In this document: one piece after another, positions 12,821-23,340 of the stretch
Layout: every line of letters begins with the position of its first letter
Position numbering within the stretch: position 1 is the stretch's first letter
Assembly (NCBI GenBank): GCA_018697195.1
Contig: JAGMWU010000077.1
Location: 62,001 to 126,000 of the forward strand
Origin: Certhia americana
Lineage: Eukaryota; Chordata; Aves; Passeriformes; Certhiidae
DNA: 64,000 bases
Reading direction: 5' to 3'
Notes under the pieces: generated by a model
Databases searched by the model: none
The model's input: the letters and a program-made list of their open reading frames with translations, nothing else
Told to the model about the DNA's origin: nothing
Program-made: the position numbers and the translations under genes

Positions 12821-13192
12821 GACAAGTCACTCGGCATTTATTTCTGCTCCTCAGATGAGATCAGTTGATGATCTGAACTCTCCTTTGTGTGCCAATTGAT
12901 TCCAGGTTCAGCAGTCGCAGCCGGGGTTCAGACCAGCGGGGACAAACAAAGCAGAACGAGCCTCGTCCTTTGAAGCTCCTTAATTAAACTTGTCCAGAGA
13001 AACCTCCGAAGCCACCAGAAGTCGTGGAGGGAGGGGAGAAAGGCTGAGGAAACGTGGGCGGCTGAATGAAGCTGGAGATGCGCGCTGCCGCGCCTGGCAG
13101 CGGTGGGAATACTGATCCATGTTTGCCAGGCTCTGCTGGGGCTGGGCAGTGTTTGACAGCTCTACTGATGGCCTAAAATAACTCAGTCTGTC
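12821..13192 (-). other. PATJ: Probable PATJ 3' UTR
   Basis: Sequence downstream of the PATJ stop on the minus strand. It is unique sequence with no repeat. The nearest minus-strand AATAAA is at 12837-12842, giving a UTR of roughly 370 nt; the next is at 12566-12571. The end point is inferred. Confidence 0.45.
12837..12842 (-). terminator. Candidate PATJ polyadenylation signal
   Basis: TTTATT on the + strand, AATAAA on the minus strand, about 350 nt after the PATJ stop codon. An alternative lies at 12566-12571. No clear GT-rich downstream element distinguishes them. Confidence 0.4.
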
Positions 13193-13339
13193 TCAGGACA
13201 GCACTGTCAGGGTCACCGTGCCCCTCTGGCGCTTCAGGATGGCCACAGCCTGATCGTGGGTGACGCCTTCCAGAGCCTCCCCGTTGACAGCCACGATCTG
13301 GTCCCCACGCTTCAGCCGTCCATCGTCGGCTGCTGCACC
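13193..13339 (-). CDS. PATJ: PATJ terminal exon, second half of PDZ10 and stop
   Basis: 147 bp. After the acceptor (TTTTCAG on the minus strand) it reads GAAADDGRLKRGDQIVAVNG, then EALEGVTHDQAVAILKRQRG, and ends TVTLTVLS-stop. This holds the PDZ betaD-betaF core (GDQI.AVNG), helix B with the class I-type His of THDQAV, and the final strand, which is also the protein C-terminus. PATJ is known to end immediately after PDZ10, so this is the natural end. Confidence 0.97.
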   Translation of the reverse strand, partial: GAAADDGRLKRGDQIVAVNGEALEGVTHDQAVAILKRQRGTVTLTVLS

Positions 13340-13702
13340 CTGAAAAGGCAAAGTGGGGCTCAGCTGGCACACCCAGCCTCGTGTGAGCCCGGAGTGCTGC
13401 CTGGAATGAGGGATGGAGCACTGGGAATCCCTCACGGCCAGGGAAATCGGCGGCGCTGAGCTCCCCCTGAGCGCCTCGACCCAGGCTCCCCACCCTGCCA
13501 GGGGATACACGCCCAGGAAGATGGAGAGTTGGCTCTCTGCCCTGAAAAAAGGCCTGGGTGGAGACTGGTTCTGGGTTTTAGCATCATGGAGAGGCTTGTT
13601 AAAGCAGCATTTAAATGTCCTCCATGCCTCACGGCTGAGAAACAGCTAAAAAAATGGGGAGGGAGAGGGAACCAACCTGGGCACTGCCCCCAACCCCAGA
13701 GA

Positions 13703-13915
13703 GATGAAAAATGGCCTGGAGTTGTTTAGATTGAACATCAGGATAATTTTGTTCACCAAAATTGGAGCAGACTGCCCAGTGGAGTCCCCATCCTTGGCGG
13801 GATTTTTTAAAAAAACACGTGGATGTGGCACTTGGGGACATGGGTTGGCAGTGCCAGGGGAATGGCTGGACTCGGTGACCTCAGAGGGGTTTTCCAACCT
13901 AAAAAGTTCTGTGAC
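13703..13915 (+). mobile_element. CR1 LINE 3'-end copy
   Basis: TTGTTTAGATTGAACATCAGG, GCCCAGTGGAGTCCCCATCC, GGATGTGGCACTTGGGGACA, GGACTCGGTGACCTCAGAGG and TTTTCCAACCTAAA in CR1 order. Antisense within the last PATJ intron. Confidence 0.92.
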
Positions 13916-14382
13916 AGTCCTGAAAGCTTCCAGAGAGCTTTAGAAACAGCTCCTCCCCTCCAAAAGAACTTCACATCTCAGTGAAGTTCTTTTACCTAAA
14001 TCCCAAGCCCTGCCTGCCCAGAGGGTCACTCACGGTGTCTTTCCCCCACCAGTGACTGCAGGAACTTTAGATTCCATTTAGGATTTCTCAAGTCACGCTC
14101 GCATCTAGAAACTTGTAACTCTAAGCCCCAGTTAAAAGACAGAATATTTTAATAATATAAAATTGTAAAAAAAGCCAGGTATTTGTGGTTTGAGCCCCAG
14201 AATAGCAGGAGCAGGAGGTATGGCTCCTACTTTACCTTCAGGCAAATTTTTCTCAACTCCCTCATCTACCCTGCCACGAGTGCTGACACAAGGGACACCA
14301 AGAAGGCACAGGGCAAGCAGCTGCATGTGACAGACTTCACAATTATTTAATGGAAAGTATCCCTAATTCCCACTGTTTTTCT

Positions 14383-14397
14383 CCCCCCCCCCCCCCC
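14383..14397 (+). repeat. C15 mononucleotide run
   Basis: Fifteen consecutive C on the + strand, so the PATJ pre-mRNA carries G15. Followed by TTTCATTTCCACAG. Confidence 0.95.
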
Positions 14398-14996
14398 TTT
14401 CATTTCCACAGCTCCCCTCATGTGGCCATGCCTGACAAGTCTTGCTGGCTCATTTTTAGCAGAGGATGGGTGGAAAAACGGGCATATCTCCCTCCTATAT
14501 TTTTCCTGTATTATGATTCTTCTCCAGCCTCAGAGGCTGGAGCTCTCTGTACCTGGCAGGGACCCCCAATCCCCCCAAACAATCAGGGCTGGGATCAGAG
14601 ATGGGCTAATTCCTGTTCTTTTTCATCAGGATACAGCATCTCTGCAATTTCCTCAATCTTGCACAGTGGGAAAAAAAGATGCATTCAATACCTCCTGGAA
14701 ATCTCTTGGAGATTTACAGATAGAAAACTGCCTTATAAATATTTTAATGTACAAACCCAAGTTTCCCAAGTACACAGATCAATTTTGCTGAGACAAAGTT
14801 TCTTGTTTCAGCCATCAGTAATATGAAATATAATCTGAGAAGCCAGCTATGAGTTCTGGGTCCACTAACTCACAGCAATGTACTCAGACAGTACATTTTG
14901 CTTTCTGCTACATAATATATTATCCAAGCCCAATCTTAAGTTTATTTTTAAAGATAATACAGAAAAAAGGGGAGAAAACAAAAAAATAAAAGATAC

Positions 14997-15120
14997 CTTG
15001 GCAAATATAGTCTTGACATAAATGGGCAGGTCTCCATGGGGACTTCCATACCCCCCTACAATACTAAATCCCAGTCCATCAGAGCCTTTCTCCAAAGTTA
15101 TAATCTTAGGTTGAGGTGCT
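14997..15120 (-). CDS. PATJ: PATJ exon, first half of PDZ10
   Basis: 124 bp; the first base completes a split Glu codon and the exon ends at phase 0 with donor GTATCT. It encodes APQPKIITLEKGSDGLGFSI, then VGGYGSPHGDLPIYVKTIFA and K. The canonical carboxylate-binding loop is GLGF. PDZ10 starts at about PKIITL. Almost every residue is typical of vertebrate PATJ. Confidence 0.97.
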
Positions 15121-15529
15121 CTGAAAACACAATAAATATCACTTAGATAAGCAATGTCTGTCTGTGGGGACTTTATGTAGAAGGAACACTTACAGAGACA
15201 TTTATCTATCATGATTTTTTTTTCACACAGTCACCAACCCTGACCCTTGCACTGGAACATTCCTGCAAAGCCCAGAGTTCAAAGGCTGCTCTATGTGCTC
15301 CAGCTCCTCACTTGGAAAAAATTAATTTTAATTATTATATTATACCCACATCCCTGTGCTTATAACTCCAGAGCTCATCAGTTGGAGCCTGAACTCTTCA
15401 GGGGTTTTCTCTGCCTGCACTGAGCAAAGGAAGGGGTTTTTTTTTTTTTTTGTGTGGAATTTAGGCCGCTCACACAAATTTATCCATCTCAGATTTGAAA
15501 TTAGTAATTTCTACTTATGTAGAAAGAAC

Positions 15530-15700
15530 TGTTGAGGACAGAAGGTGGTCAGGCATTGGCACAGCTTCCCAGGGCAGTGGTGGACTCCCCAACCCTGTGT
15601 GGATGTGACACTTGGGGACATGGGTCAGTGGTGGCCTTGGCAGTTGGACTCGATGATCTGAGAGGCCTTTTCCAACCCAAACCATTCCATGATTCCCTGA
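15530..15700 (+). mobile_element. CR1 LINE 3'-end copy
   Basis: GGTCAGGCATTGGCACAGCT, CCCAGGGCAGTGGTGGACTC, CACTTGGGGACATGGGTCAG, TTGGACTCGATGATCTGAGA, ACCATTCCATGATTC. Antisense to PATJ. Confidence 0.93.
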
Positions 15701-16293
15701 AAGCCATTTGGCATCTTCCACCTATCTTAAGGTGCAGCCCAAGCTGAGTAATATCTATGCAGTTTTTAGGACGTACCTAATTCTACTTCATATTTTTACT
15801 TCCAAATTTCCCTGCTGCTTTGATAGGAAAAAAGAATACAAATCCTTCTGTAAAGCAAGCAGTTCTCCTTTGAGAGCAGCAGTAAAACCAGTATCTCACA
15901 TTTTAAGACCACAGAATGCAGCACAAATAGCTCAACTTTTACACTCAACCCTCCGAGGTAGGGCATCAACTTCTTAAAATAAATAGAAGGAACCACAGAA
16001 TGAAAATGAAAAACATAATGAAAATGATGAGCTGAAATGGAGAATAAATGACTTTCAAAATGGTAACTGGGATGCTGCAGTGTGAAAAGCACACAATGGA
16101 GGATGCATGGCAGGGCTGGACCTCCAACTTCCATCACCACACACAAGTGCTGCAAGCAGGAATTATTTTAACTGGATTTTTTTTGACTCATAAAGCTATA
16201 AAGATTGAAAAGACAAAGTCCTGGGGCATGTTTTGTAAGGAGTTTTTAACACCTCTGGCATCAGTCTGCCAATACCAAATTATTTCAAGTTGC

Positions 16294-16316
16294 TGTGATC
16301 AGAACTCCTGATCACA
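16294..16316. repeat. Perfect 9-bp inverted repeat (hairpin)
   Basis: TGTGATCAG, five-base spacer AACTC, then CTGATCACA: exact reverse complements. It sits in an intron about 300 bp upstream, in the transcript sense downstream, of the 16619-16722 exon. Confidence 0.8.
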
Positions 16317-16618
16317 ATGGAAGCCAATGGACAAAGGCAGAAATACCACGTTGGTACATTAAGGATGAAAAAGGATATTTTTTCCTTGAAAAACACCCAG
16401 AAACAGTGCTTGGAAACACATTTTGTGCTCATTTACTCAAGCAATTTCTGTCAGCAGGCGGAGACAGACACAAGCCCATCATCAGCTTGGGGAAGGTCGC
16501 TGAGCTTCCATTTTAAAGGTGATGGAAAATCAGAGAGAGAAGCAATGGGAGAGACCTCCTTGCACCCCTCCCCTCACCCAGAAATGCACCCCAGCTCTGC
16601 AGGAGAGCAGGAACTCAC

Positions 16619-16722
16619 TCAGGATCCTCGGCAGGATGCTCAGAGGGTGGGTTCAGGCTGCAGCCCGTGGACATGCTCTCCAGCTGGCTGGCAATGGCAC
16701 TGATGTTGGTGTCAGCCACCAC
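16619..16722 (-). CDS. PATJ: PATJ exon, end of PDZ9 and PDZ9-PDZ10 linker
   Basis: 104 bp starting at phase 0 after TTTCCCAG and ending two bases into a Glu codon before GTGAGT. It encodes VVADTNISAIASQLESMSTG and then CSLNPPSEHPAEDPE. VVAD closes the last strand of PDZ9. The following acidic/proline linker is short and variable, as in other PATJ proteins. Confidence 0.95.
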
Positions 16723-19700
16723 CTGGGAAAGAGGGATAAAAAGAAACACAGTCTGGAAAATCAGTTGTTGACTCTTTTTTCCCCAAGCAAGCTTTAAAAC
16801 CAAGTCCTGCTCTCTTGAATCTCCACTAACTCCACACTTTCAGAGCTGCCACCTTTCTGGGGGTTCAGTTTTTGCTCTGAAGTTTTCTCTTGCCCTCACG
16901 AGACCATCACTCAGGCTCTGAGCAGAGGGGAAGAGTCTGTCTGGGTAATCCAGAGGAAAAGGTTGCTTTTCCAAGGGAAGAAAGTCAACACAAGTGGCCC
17001 AGGATTGGTCTTGAAAGAAACCACCATTGGTTAAGAGAGCACCAAGATCCAAGGGACTACTGGGCAAAGGCCCTGAAATGCCTCAGACTGGTTTGTTTGA
17101 TGAGTAGGGAACAAATTAATCCTTGGTTTTGACTTTTCTGAATTTTTAGCATGAAAACAAACTGGATTGTTAAACTTCCCTGCTCTGGGTCCTCTGTTAT
17201 TCTGAAAACATCCCAAGTGATGCTCTGAGGGCTGGAGCACCTTTCTATGGAGCCAGGCTGGGAGAGCTGGGGGTACTCACTTGGAGAGGAGAAGGCTCCA
17301 GGTAGAGCTGAGAGCCCCTTCCAGTGCCAAAGGGGGCTCCAGGAGAGCTGGAGAGGGACTTGGGACAAGGAATGGAAGGACAGGACATAGGGAATGGCTT
17401 TCCACTGCCAGAGGGCAGGGATGGATGGGATATTGGGAAAGAATTCCTTCTGTGAGAGTAGGGAGGGCCCTGGCATTAACTTTATTTTTTCTTCACTGAT
17501 GCTCAGTTTTTATTTGCTTTTTTTTTTTTTTTTTCTGGAAAATTTTCAGAGAAACCACCACTAAGTGGTTTGGATTTGAAGTATTTACAGCTGGAAGGAC
17601 ATCAATTCCCCAACAAGTATACACTGTGGTTATCCCCTAACTCCATCTCCCTCTGAGGAGATATTCCTCTCTGCCTGCAGAGGAGTTCAGCTCAGACACA
17701 GTGAAAACCAGCCAGGAAGCACAATTCCAATATTTCCTCTAACTATGGCCTCATTTTATCAAAGTGTGCAGGTACTTCTTCCACTCATTGCTGTGAACTT
17801 GGCTTTAAGGAAAACTTCCCTTTCCAAAGTAAGAAATTTGTTCTCTAAATCTGTTTTGAATGAGTGCTCACAATTTTTCCATAGAAATATTTCCCTCTTC
17901 CTGACAGAGCCAGGAGGTTTCCATGCAAATTCTGCACCCCAGGACTCGGGTCCAGGATGCCCCAAAGGAAGTGGGTCCAGCAGATGAGAACAGCACCTGG
18001 CTCAGCCAGCAAAGACCCCACCAAGGTTCCCTTCCCGTGGCATCCGAGTAAGGAATTCCAGCCAGGATCTGTCATGTTTTTTTTGTTGTTGTTCAATAAA
18101 ACGAGGGTAAAAACAAATCTATATTCAAAAATCTCCAGCTGGCAGCAAGAACGCATCAGAGTTCAACAACCTTGTAAAAAAGCTCCCCCTTATCTCATTA
18201 CTACACCTGCAGAAAAGAAATTAAATTAAACCAAGGCATCAAAACAGCTGAGAGGGATGATTGTTCCCCTGAGACCTTAATCTCCCATTTGCAAACAGCA
18301 TTTGCAACCCCCTTCCCAGGACATCCCCATAATAAGCCTTTCCACCCCACTGAACACAATTATCTGACCTTTCAGAGCAGTTTGCCACGAAGTGGTCTAC
18401 CCTGATAATAAACAGAATTACTTAATGGCACATCAGTCATGATGATCACAGCGATAGGATTGTTCCATTTGGATTGTTTTGATAGAAAAACAAAAGAGCA
18501 GTTTGGTGGTGGAGAGGTACCTGTGGCTGGTGGGGAAGGGAACCATCACCACTCTTTGACACTACTGCAGGTGTTAAAATACAACATCCCACCTTCCCAG
18601 AGCAGATTTTTAATAGAGAAAAACAGACTCTATTCCATCCCAATAAATCCCTATCATCTGTAAACAGTATCAAGCTCATTTTAAACAGACAGGATGCTCA
18701 GAGAGCAAAAAATATGGAAGAAAACCAGCCAAGTTTGAGAAACCCAAAGACACTTCCAGAAGAAGCTCTTTAACCCAGTGGCATTTCTAGAAGAACCTCT
18801 TTGTCTGTGTGAGCGACCCAGTGACAAAGTGCTCCATGAGGAATATTTTTAAATCCATCATGAGGTGCAATATTGAGCTGTATTACAGCTTTCAAGATGA
18901 GCAATTTTGGGTTCTGCAGCAAGCTTTCATTTTCTATTCAGGGAACACTGTTGACATGAAAAGTGAAATTACTCAACGTTAGTAACAATATGATAACTAT
19001 AATTTAACAGAGAATCCTCAGCTGCTGTGAATCTCTGTGTTTCCTCTGACTTCAATGGAACTACACAAAACACCATCTGCTCTGGAACTGGCTCATCACT
19101 TACTGGGTCAGCAGTTCATGGACAGACAAAACAAAGAATAAGCAAGTCTCAAACTAAGTTTATTATCATTTCATTGCCTCTTTTTTCTTTTCCTCCCCCC
19201 ATTTTTTATTGTCACACTTGTGTCATAATACAAGCAAGAAGCTTGCAAAAATCCCTCAGGATGTGTTCCAATCCAAAACGCTGTGATGATAAAGAGAGTT
19301 AAGAGTAGATTTTAGTGGTGCCTTCAGCTTGTTTTCCAATCGTTCCAGTAATTCTGCAAACGAGTAGAATTTTGAATTCTAACTGGCAAGTATTTTCCCC
19401 ATTTCTTTGTGTAAACATAAAAATAAACTATGGATCAACACAGTGGCAGGCAGCAATTAGAAGCAATGCGGCAGAAGATGTCCCTTTTAGCTACCAGAGA
19501 AACACAGCAGTGACAGCACTGTTTTCTCTCTTGAGTGTTTTTATTCTTTACCTGATAAATCATCAGTTCCAGGCAGCACTGTCTTTAGTGATGATGCCAT
19601 CATTTTTCCTAAATTCTGCTAGAATTTCTTTCAAGGACAAGGAAACCACTCTGTGTGCCTCTGTCTCATTACATCACAAGCACACAAACATATTTTCTTG

Positions 19701-20026
19701 TTCCTAGTTAACTTCCAGTTTAAAAAAAAAAAAAAAAAATCCCACAACTTGGAAGTTTGTTGATTTATCACATGTGGCAACAAGTTATTTTGTTCCCTTT
19801 GTTATGCTTTTATAGAACCATGCTCACAGCCTGTATGAATGGCAATAAAGAATTTTTGAATGGAAATGATTTCTTGCTCTCCTTCTGTGTAATTCCCACC
19901 AGCAAAGCACCCTGCAATTCTGTGATGCCTTGTGCCAGGGATGCTCAGGGTTTTTTTTTTTTCTTTTTCTTCCTGAATGCCATTTATCTACCCTGCTGCA
20001 GCTGCATGTTCAATTTATCACCATAC
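16723..20026 (-). other. PATJ intron
   Basis: 3.3 kb. Holds a truncated CR1 (17253-17474), T-rich runs near 17518-17535 and 19951-19974, and an A17 run near 19721-19738. No other supported feature; the 18400-19650 portion is unique sequence. Confidence 0.75.
17253..17474 (+). mobile_element. CR1 LINE fragment
   Basis: GGGAGAGCTGGGGGTACTCA, GAGAAGGCTCCAGGTAGAGC, GGGGCTCCAGGAGAGCTGGA, CCACTGCCAGAGGGCAGGGA, GGGAGGGCCCTGG. It stops before the usual CR1 3' end, so both ends are missing. Confidence 0.9.
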
Positions 20027-20131
20027 CTGCAGGATAATGCTCCCATAAGCATTCTTTAGTAGATTAACTGCATCTGCATGAGACAGCCCATCCAAAGGTT
20101 GCCCATTAATGCTGACAATCCGATCTCCAAC
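20027..20131 (-). CDS. PATJ: PATJ exon, second half of PDZ9
   Basis: 105 bp, phase 0 at both ends. Reads [20 protein letters not shown], then [15 protein letters not shown]. It contains the GDRI.SING core strand and helix B (SHADAVNLL), whose first position is His as in class I PDZ domains. Acceptor TACTTTCAG, donor GTATGG. Confidence 0.97.
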
Positions 20132-21188
20132 CTGAAAGTACAACAGAAATGGAAAATTACCAGCATTAGGGAAAATTAAAATTAAGAATGCTTAAAATTC
20201 CTCGTGAACTTGGCACTGCACAGTCATGCTTCTCTTTTGCAGGACCCCTTTTGTGAGGATTCTGCACTGCCAGTGATCATTTCCCATTCTTTTTTTAACA
20301 CTAACAATAAGATCAGAGAAACAAAGATGGGTTGTGTTTTACTCTTTCTATTTGCAAGCAGAGAGGGAGGGGGATTTTCACTGCTGTCCTCCCATCCAGA
20401 AAGGATTCATTTGTGTCTGAATGTGCAGACAGGTTCATATTCTTCCAGACCGTGTAAGCACATGCTGAATGTTGTACAGGAAAGTAGGAACTTCTGATAT
20501 TAATCCAATTAACCTGGATAATTTCTTCTTCCTACACACAAAAAATAATCTCGACCCTGCCATTGTTTAATTCCATTAGAGACAAGGCACGAGTGTAGCA
20601 GCATGTCCTAATGAATCTCATGGGCCAAAGCATGTGGATCTGCATAATAAGTTCTTTTCAATCCTCATGATTCCTTGAAACTCTCTCCAAAACTGGAAGT
20701 GTTCACCATGGCCATGCCTGGAAAGCCACACTTGCTGTGGGTCTGATACAAGTGCCTTATTTTGCTGTTTATTTGTAGGGGCCTTAAGATCAAACAACCT
20801 CTTTTCTGATCTGTTTTTTGCCTGGTTTGAGCCCGAAATGGTGCCCAGTCTGGAGTTCCCAAAATTCCTGGGGTTTCCAGAGAGCTTCTTGCTGCCCTAC
20901 CTGGGTCTGGATGAACACAAACATTCCATTTGCTGCAAATGCACTAAAGCTCTTTCTCTTTAACATCACTTTTCCAATGTGGGCAGCAATTGCCACTATT
21001 CCCAGGATGGGAAGAGACGGGCAGATTGGTGTTTTGGGGTGGCTTTTTTTTGGTTTGTTTTGCTTTTATATAAAAAGAGGCAGAGCAGTCTGTGAGACAT
21101 TATGTGTGACAGCAGATATAGAAGTGCTTGAGGCTTTGAGGGAAATGTGGGAGATGAAAAAGGAAATATTGAGGGCTCCTGTACTCAC
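20132..21188 (-). other. PATJ intron
   Basis: 1.06 kb of unique sequence. No CR1, LTR or tandem repeat recognised. A + strand open frame that starts here and overlaps the next exon is a shadow. Confidence 0.6.
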
Positions 21189-21311
21189 TCTGAGCCTTTG
21201 TGTGCGAGCGGCCACTCCGCTGGCCTGGATCATAGCGATGAAGATGGGAATGTCTCCCAAGGGACTGCCCTTCCCTCCTGCTATGCTGACACCCAGTGCA
21301 TCATTGGGGCC
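21189..21311 (-). CDS. PATJ: PATJ exon, first half of PDZ9
   Basis: 123 bp, phase 0 at both ends, acceptor TTGTTCCAG, donor GTGAGT. It encodes [20 protein letters not shown], then [20 protein letters not shown] and R. The ligand loop is ALGV in place of the common GLGF; human PATJ has a similar variant (ALGI), so this is a feature of PDZ9 and not decay. Confidence 0.97.
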
Positions 21312-21582
21312 CTGGAACAAAGCAAAACCAAACATCTGCAACAGGGGCAACTCGCAGAGGGCTGTGTTCAGGGTATGGCAATAAATGACTGCTCTGATTC
21401 GTGGAATAGGGACAAAATGGCTTTGACACACACACGTTGCCTCACCCAAAGCACAGGCACACATCCAACACCTGACTGCAAACACAAATAATGCAGCTTG
21501 ACTTGTGAGAAATGCTGCAGAAAATGAACAACTTCAGTGAAAGGAGTCTGCTTTATCAATGGATAGAAAACAACTCACTGAC

Positions 21583-21620
21583 CCTTGTTATCTCCACAGT
21601 CCTTGGGCCCATATCGGCTC
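21583..21620 (-). CDS. PATJ: PATJ 38-bp micro-exon, start of PDZ9
   Basis: A 38-bp exon: two bases complete a Gly codon, then ADMGPRTVEITR. Acceptor TTTATTAGCAG, donor GTCAGT. Flanking exons demand exactly this phase change, and the residues match the start of PDZ9 in other vertebrates (PRTVEI). It is too short for ordinary reading-frame detection. The upstream exon ends with one base of a codon and the downstream exon starts at phase 0, so skipping would shift the frame. Confidence 0.93.
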
Positions 21621-21779
21621 CTGCTAATAAAGAAACAAACAATTAGCTTCTGTAATTAAGAGATAATATAATTAAGAGATAACACTGTCAGGTGACAACG
21701 GTCCCTTGCTGCCTAGGCAGAGTTATCACCAAGCAAGAGTGGAGCCTTCCTGTGCCAAGGCAGGCAGTGCTGCTCACGT

Positions 21780-21810
21780 GAGGAGGAGGAGGAGGAGGAG
21801 GAGGAGGAAG
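21780..21810 (+). repeat. GGA trinucleotide repeat
   Basis: About ten GGA units; TCC repeats in the PATJ sense, about 160-190 nt upstream of the micro-exon acceptor. Confidence 0.95.
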
Positions 21811-22101
21811 GATGAACACGGTGTAATCCCTCCGGCTCTCGATGTCACTGCAGCCCAGCCACAATCTTTGGAACAGCAGCACTCTGCCAGCCTGGAGAAC
21901 AGCCCTACTGTGCCTTCACTCAATTAAAGATTGTCTTATTATTCCTAAATCACAGCGTCCTTGCACAAAGGGCTCTGGGAATGGTGCAGTTCCAGGGATC
22001 TCCTCTTCCCCTTTGTGCTGTGTGTTGGTAAATAATGGACAGGCAGGAAGTCAGGCTGGTGTGTATACAGTCGTAGGGTGTGGGAAGGTACTCAAAATAC
22101 T

Positions 22102-22350
22102 GGAAAAGGGAAGAAAAGGGGAAAGAAAAGTGGAAGGAAAAGGGGAAAGGTAAGGAGAAGGGAATAGGGATGAGAGGGGAAGGAAAACGGGAAGGAAATT
22201 AAGTGAGAGAGAAAGGAAAGGGGGAAGAGAAAAGGAAAAGTGGAAGAGAAAAAAAGGAACAGGGAAATCAGAAGGGGGAAAGTAGGAAAGAAGAAAGGGA
22301 AGAGAGGAGAGGAGAATGGAAAGTAAAGAAAAAAAGGAAAAAGGCTAAGA
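22102..22350 (+). repeat. Purine-rich (GGAAA)n-like tract
   Basis: About 250 bp almost free of pyrimidines on the + strand, built from GGAAAGGG, GAAAAGGG and GGAAGAGA words with only scattered T and C. Homopurine tracts of this kind can adopt triplex structure. Confidence 0.93.
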
Positions 22351-23222
22351 GAGACTTCAGAGGCATTGTTCAAACTGCAACTTTTTCAGCCCAACAAGCT
22401 GATGATGTACTCAGGTCCTGAACTCTGCTACACCCACCCTTAATCGTATCAGCTTTAATGAAGCTATTTTAAGAGCTTGGCAGAAGGCTGGCAGAGTAAA
22501 TCTCTCCCAAAATTCCATGATTCTTATCCCCAAAACCAGCACTCCTCACATCCATCTAGGTGTGCCTGGGCAGGAGGACCAGGACAGCTGAGGGCTGTGG
22601 GAAACCCAGCCCTGGGGACCCCAAATCAGGGTCAGGAAATGCCCAGTGCTGCAGGGCCTGCCCAGACAGCAAAAGGAAGGATGCCCAAAAGCCACCAGGC
22701 TCCTGCAGTTCCTGCAAACCAGCAGAAGAAATGTCTTCTGCTCCTGCTCCCGGTCAGATGAGAGCAAAGATTCCCAATTCCTGGGAATTGGAATTGGAAC
22801 TCTCCCCAGCCTGCTGTGGATTTAACGCTCTCTAAACCTGCAAATTGCAAACTGGGCATTGTGACTCCCTCATTACAAAACCCTCCTTTATGCACTCAAG
22901 AGCAACAAAGATATAAATGAAGTGGTGGCAGCTTTATTCCCTGAGAAAACTGTTTCTAATGCGAGAACCATGCCTGTGCTAAGCCTCTGACAAGGGCGTC
23001 GGGGAATAGCAGGGCACAGAAATTCTGCACTCCAAATAGAGGGGCCATTACTCCTCCAGCAGACATAAAAATAATGTCATCTTCTGGGAAGTGTTTGGGT
23101 CTTAAAAACATCCGTGGGGCGTCTTCTGGGAGGCTGGGCAGGAAAGCCAGATTGAAGTGTCCAGTTGGGCTTTTAAAGCAAATATAAAGCAAATCACACT
23201 CGGCTGTTCTGACAGTTTGTAC

Positions 23223-23340
23223 CTGAGTTTCTCTGGGAAGTGTCTGCTGAGGATCTTTTTGTGCTGACAAAGCTCTGCAAGGCGGAGAGGACGGGAGCGA
23301 GCGTGGGGTGGAAGTGGCTGTGGACACTCTGCTGGCTTGC
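23223..23340 (-). CDS. PATJ: PATJ exon, PDZ8-PDZ9 linker
   Basis: 118 bp, starting at phase 0 after ACCCTCAG and ending one base into a Gly codon before GTACAA. It encodes ASQQSVHSHFHPTLAPVLSA and then LQSFVSTKRSSADTSQRNS. This Ser-rich linker aligns with the SQQSxHSxxHPxxAPV segment of mammalian PATJ. It is less conserved than the PDZ exons, as expected for a disordered linker. Confidence 0.93.

Larger units (their letters stand above)
13340..14996 (-). other. PATJ intron with CR1 and C15 run
   Basis: 1.66 kb. It contains a CR1 copy (13703-13915), antisense to PATJ, and a C15 run (14383-14397). The rest is unique sequence. Confidence 0.8.
15121..16618 (-). other. PATJ intron with CR1 and a perfect hairpin
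   Basis: 1.5 kb. Contains a CR1 copy (15530-15700), a T run near 15438-15451 and a 9-bp perfect inverted repeat at 16294-16316. Otherwise unique. Confidence 0.75.
21621..23222 (-). other. PATJ intron with GGA and purine tracts
   Basis: 1.6 kb containing a GGA repeat (21780-21810) and a 250-bp purine-rich tract (22102-22350). Both become pyrimidine-rich in the PATJ transcript and lie upstream of the micro-exon acceptor. Near 22774-22791 there is an 8-bp inverted repeat CCAATTCC/GGAATTGG with a two-base spacer. Confidence 0.8.

Noticed and set aside
20818..21384. A 188-codon open frame on the plus strand
   Set aside because: Antisense to the PDZ9 exon at 21189-21311, with no recognisable motif; a shadow.
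22102..22350. Lys/Glu-rich frame on + and Phe/Pro/Ser-rich frame on -
   Set aside because: Translation of a purine tract; low complexity, not a gene.
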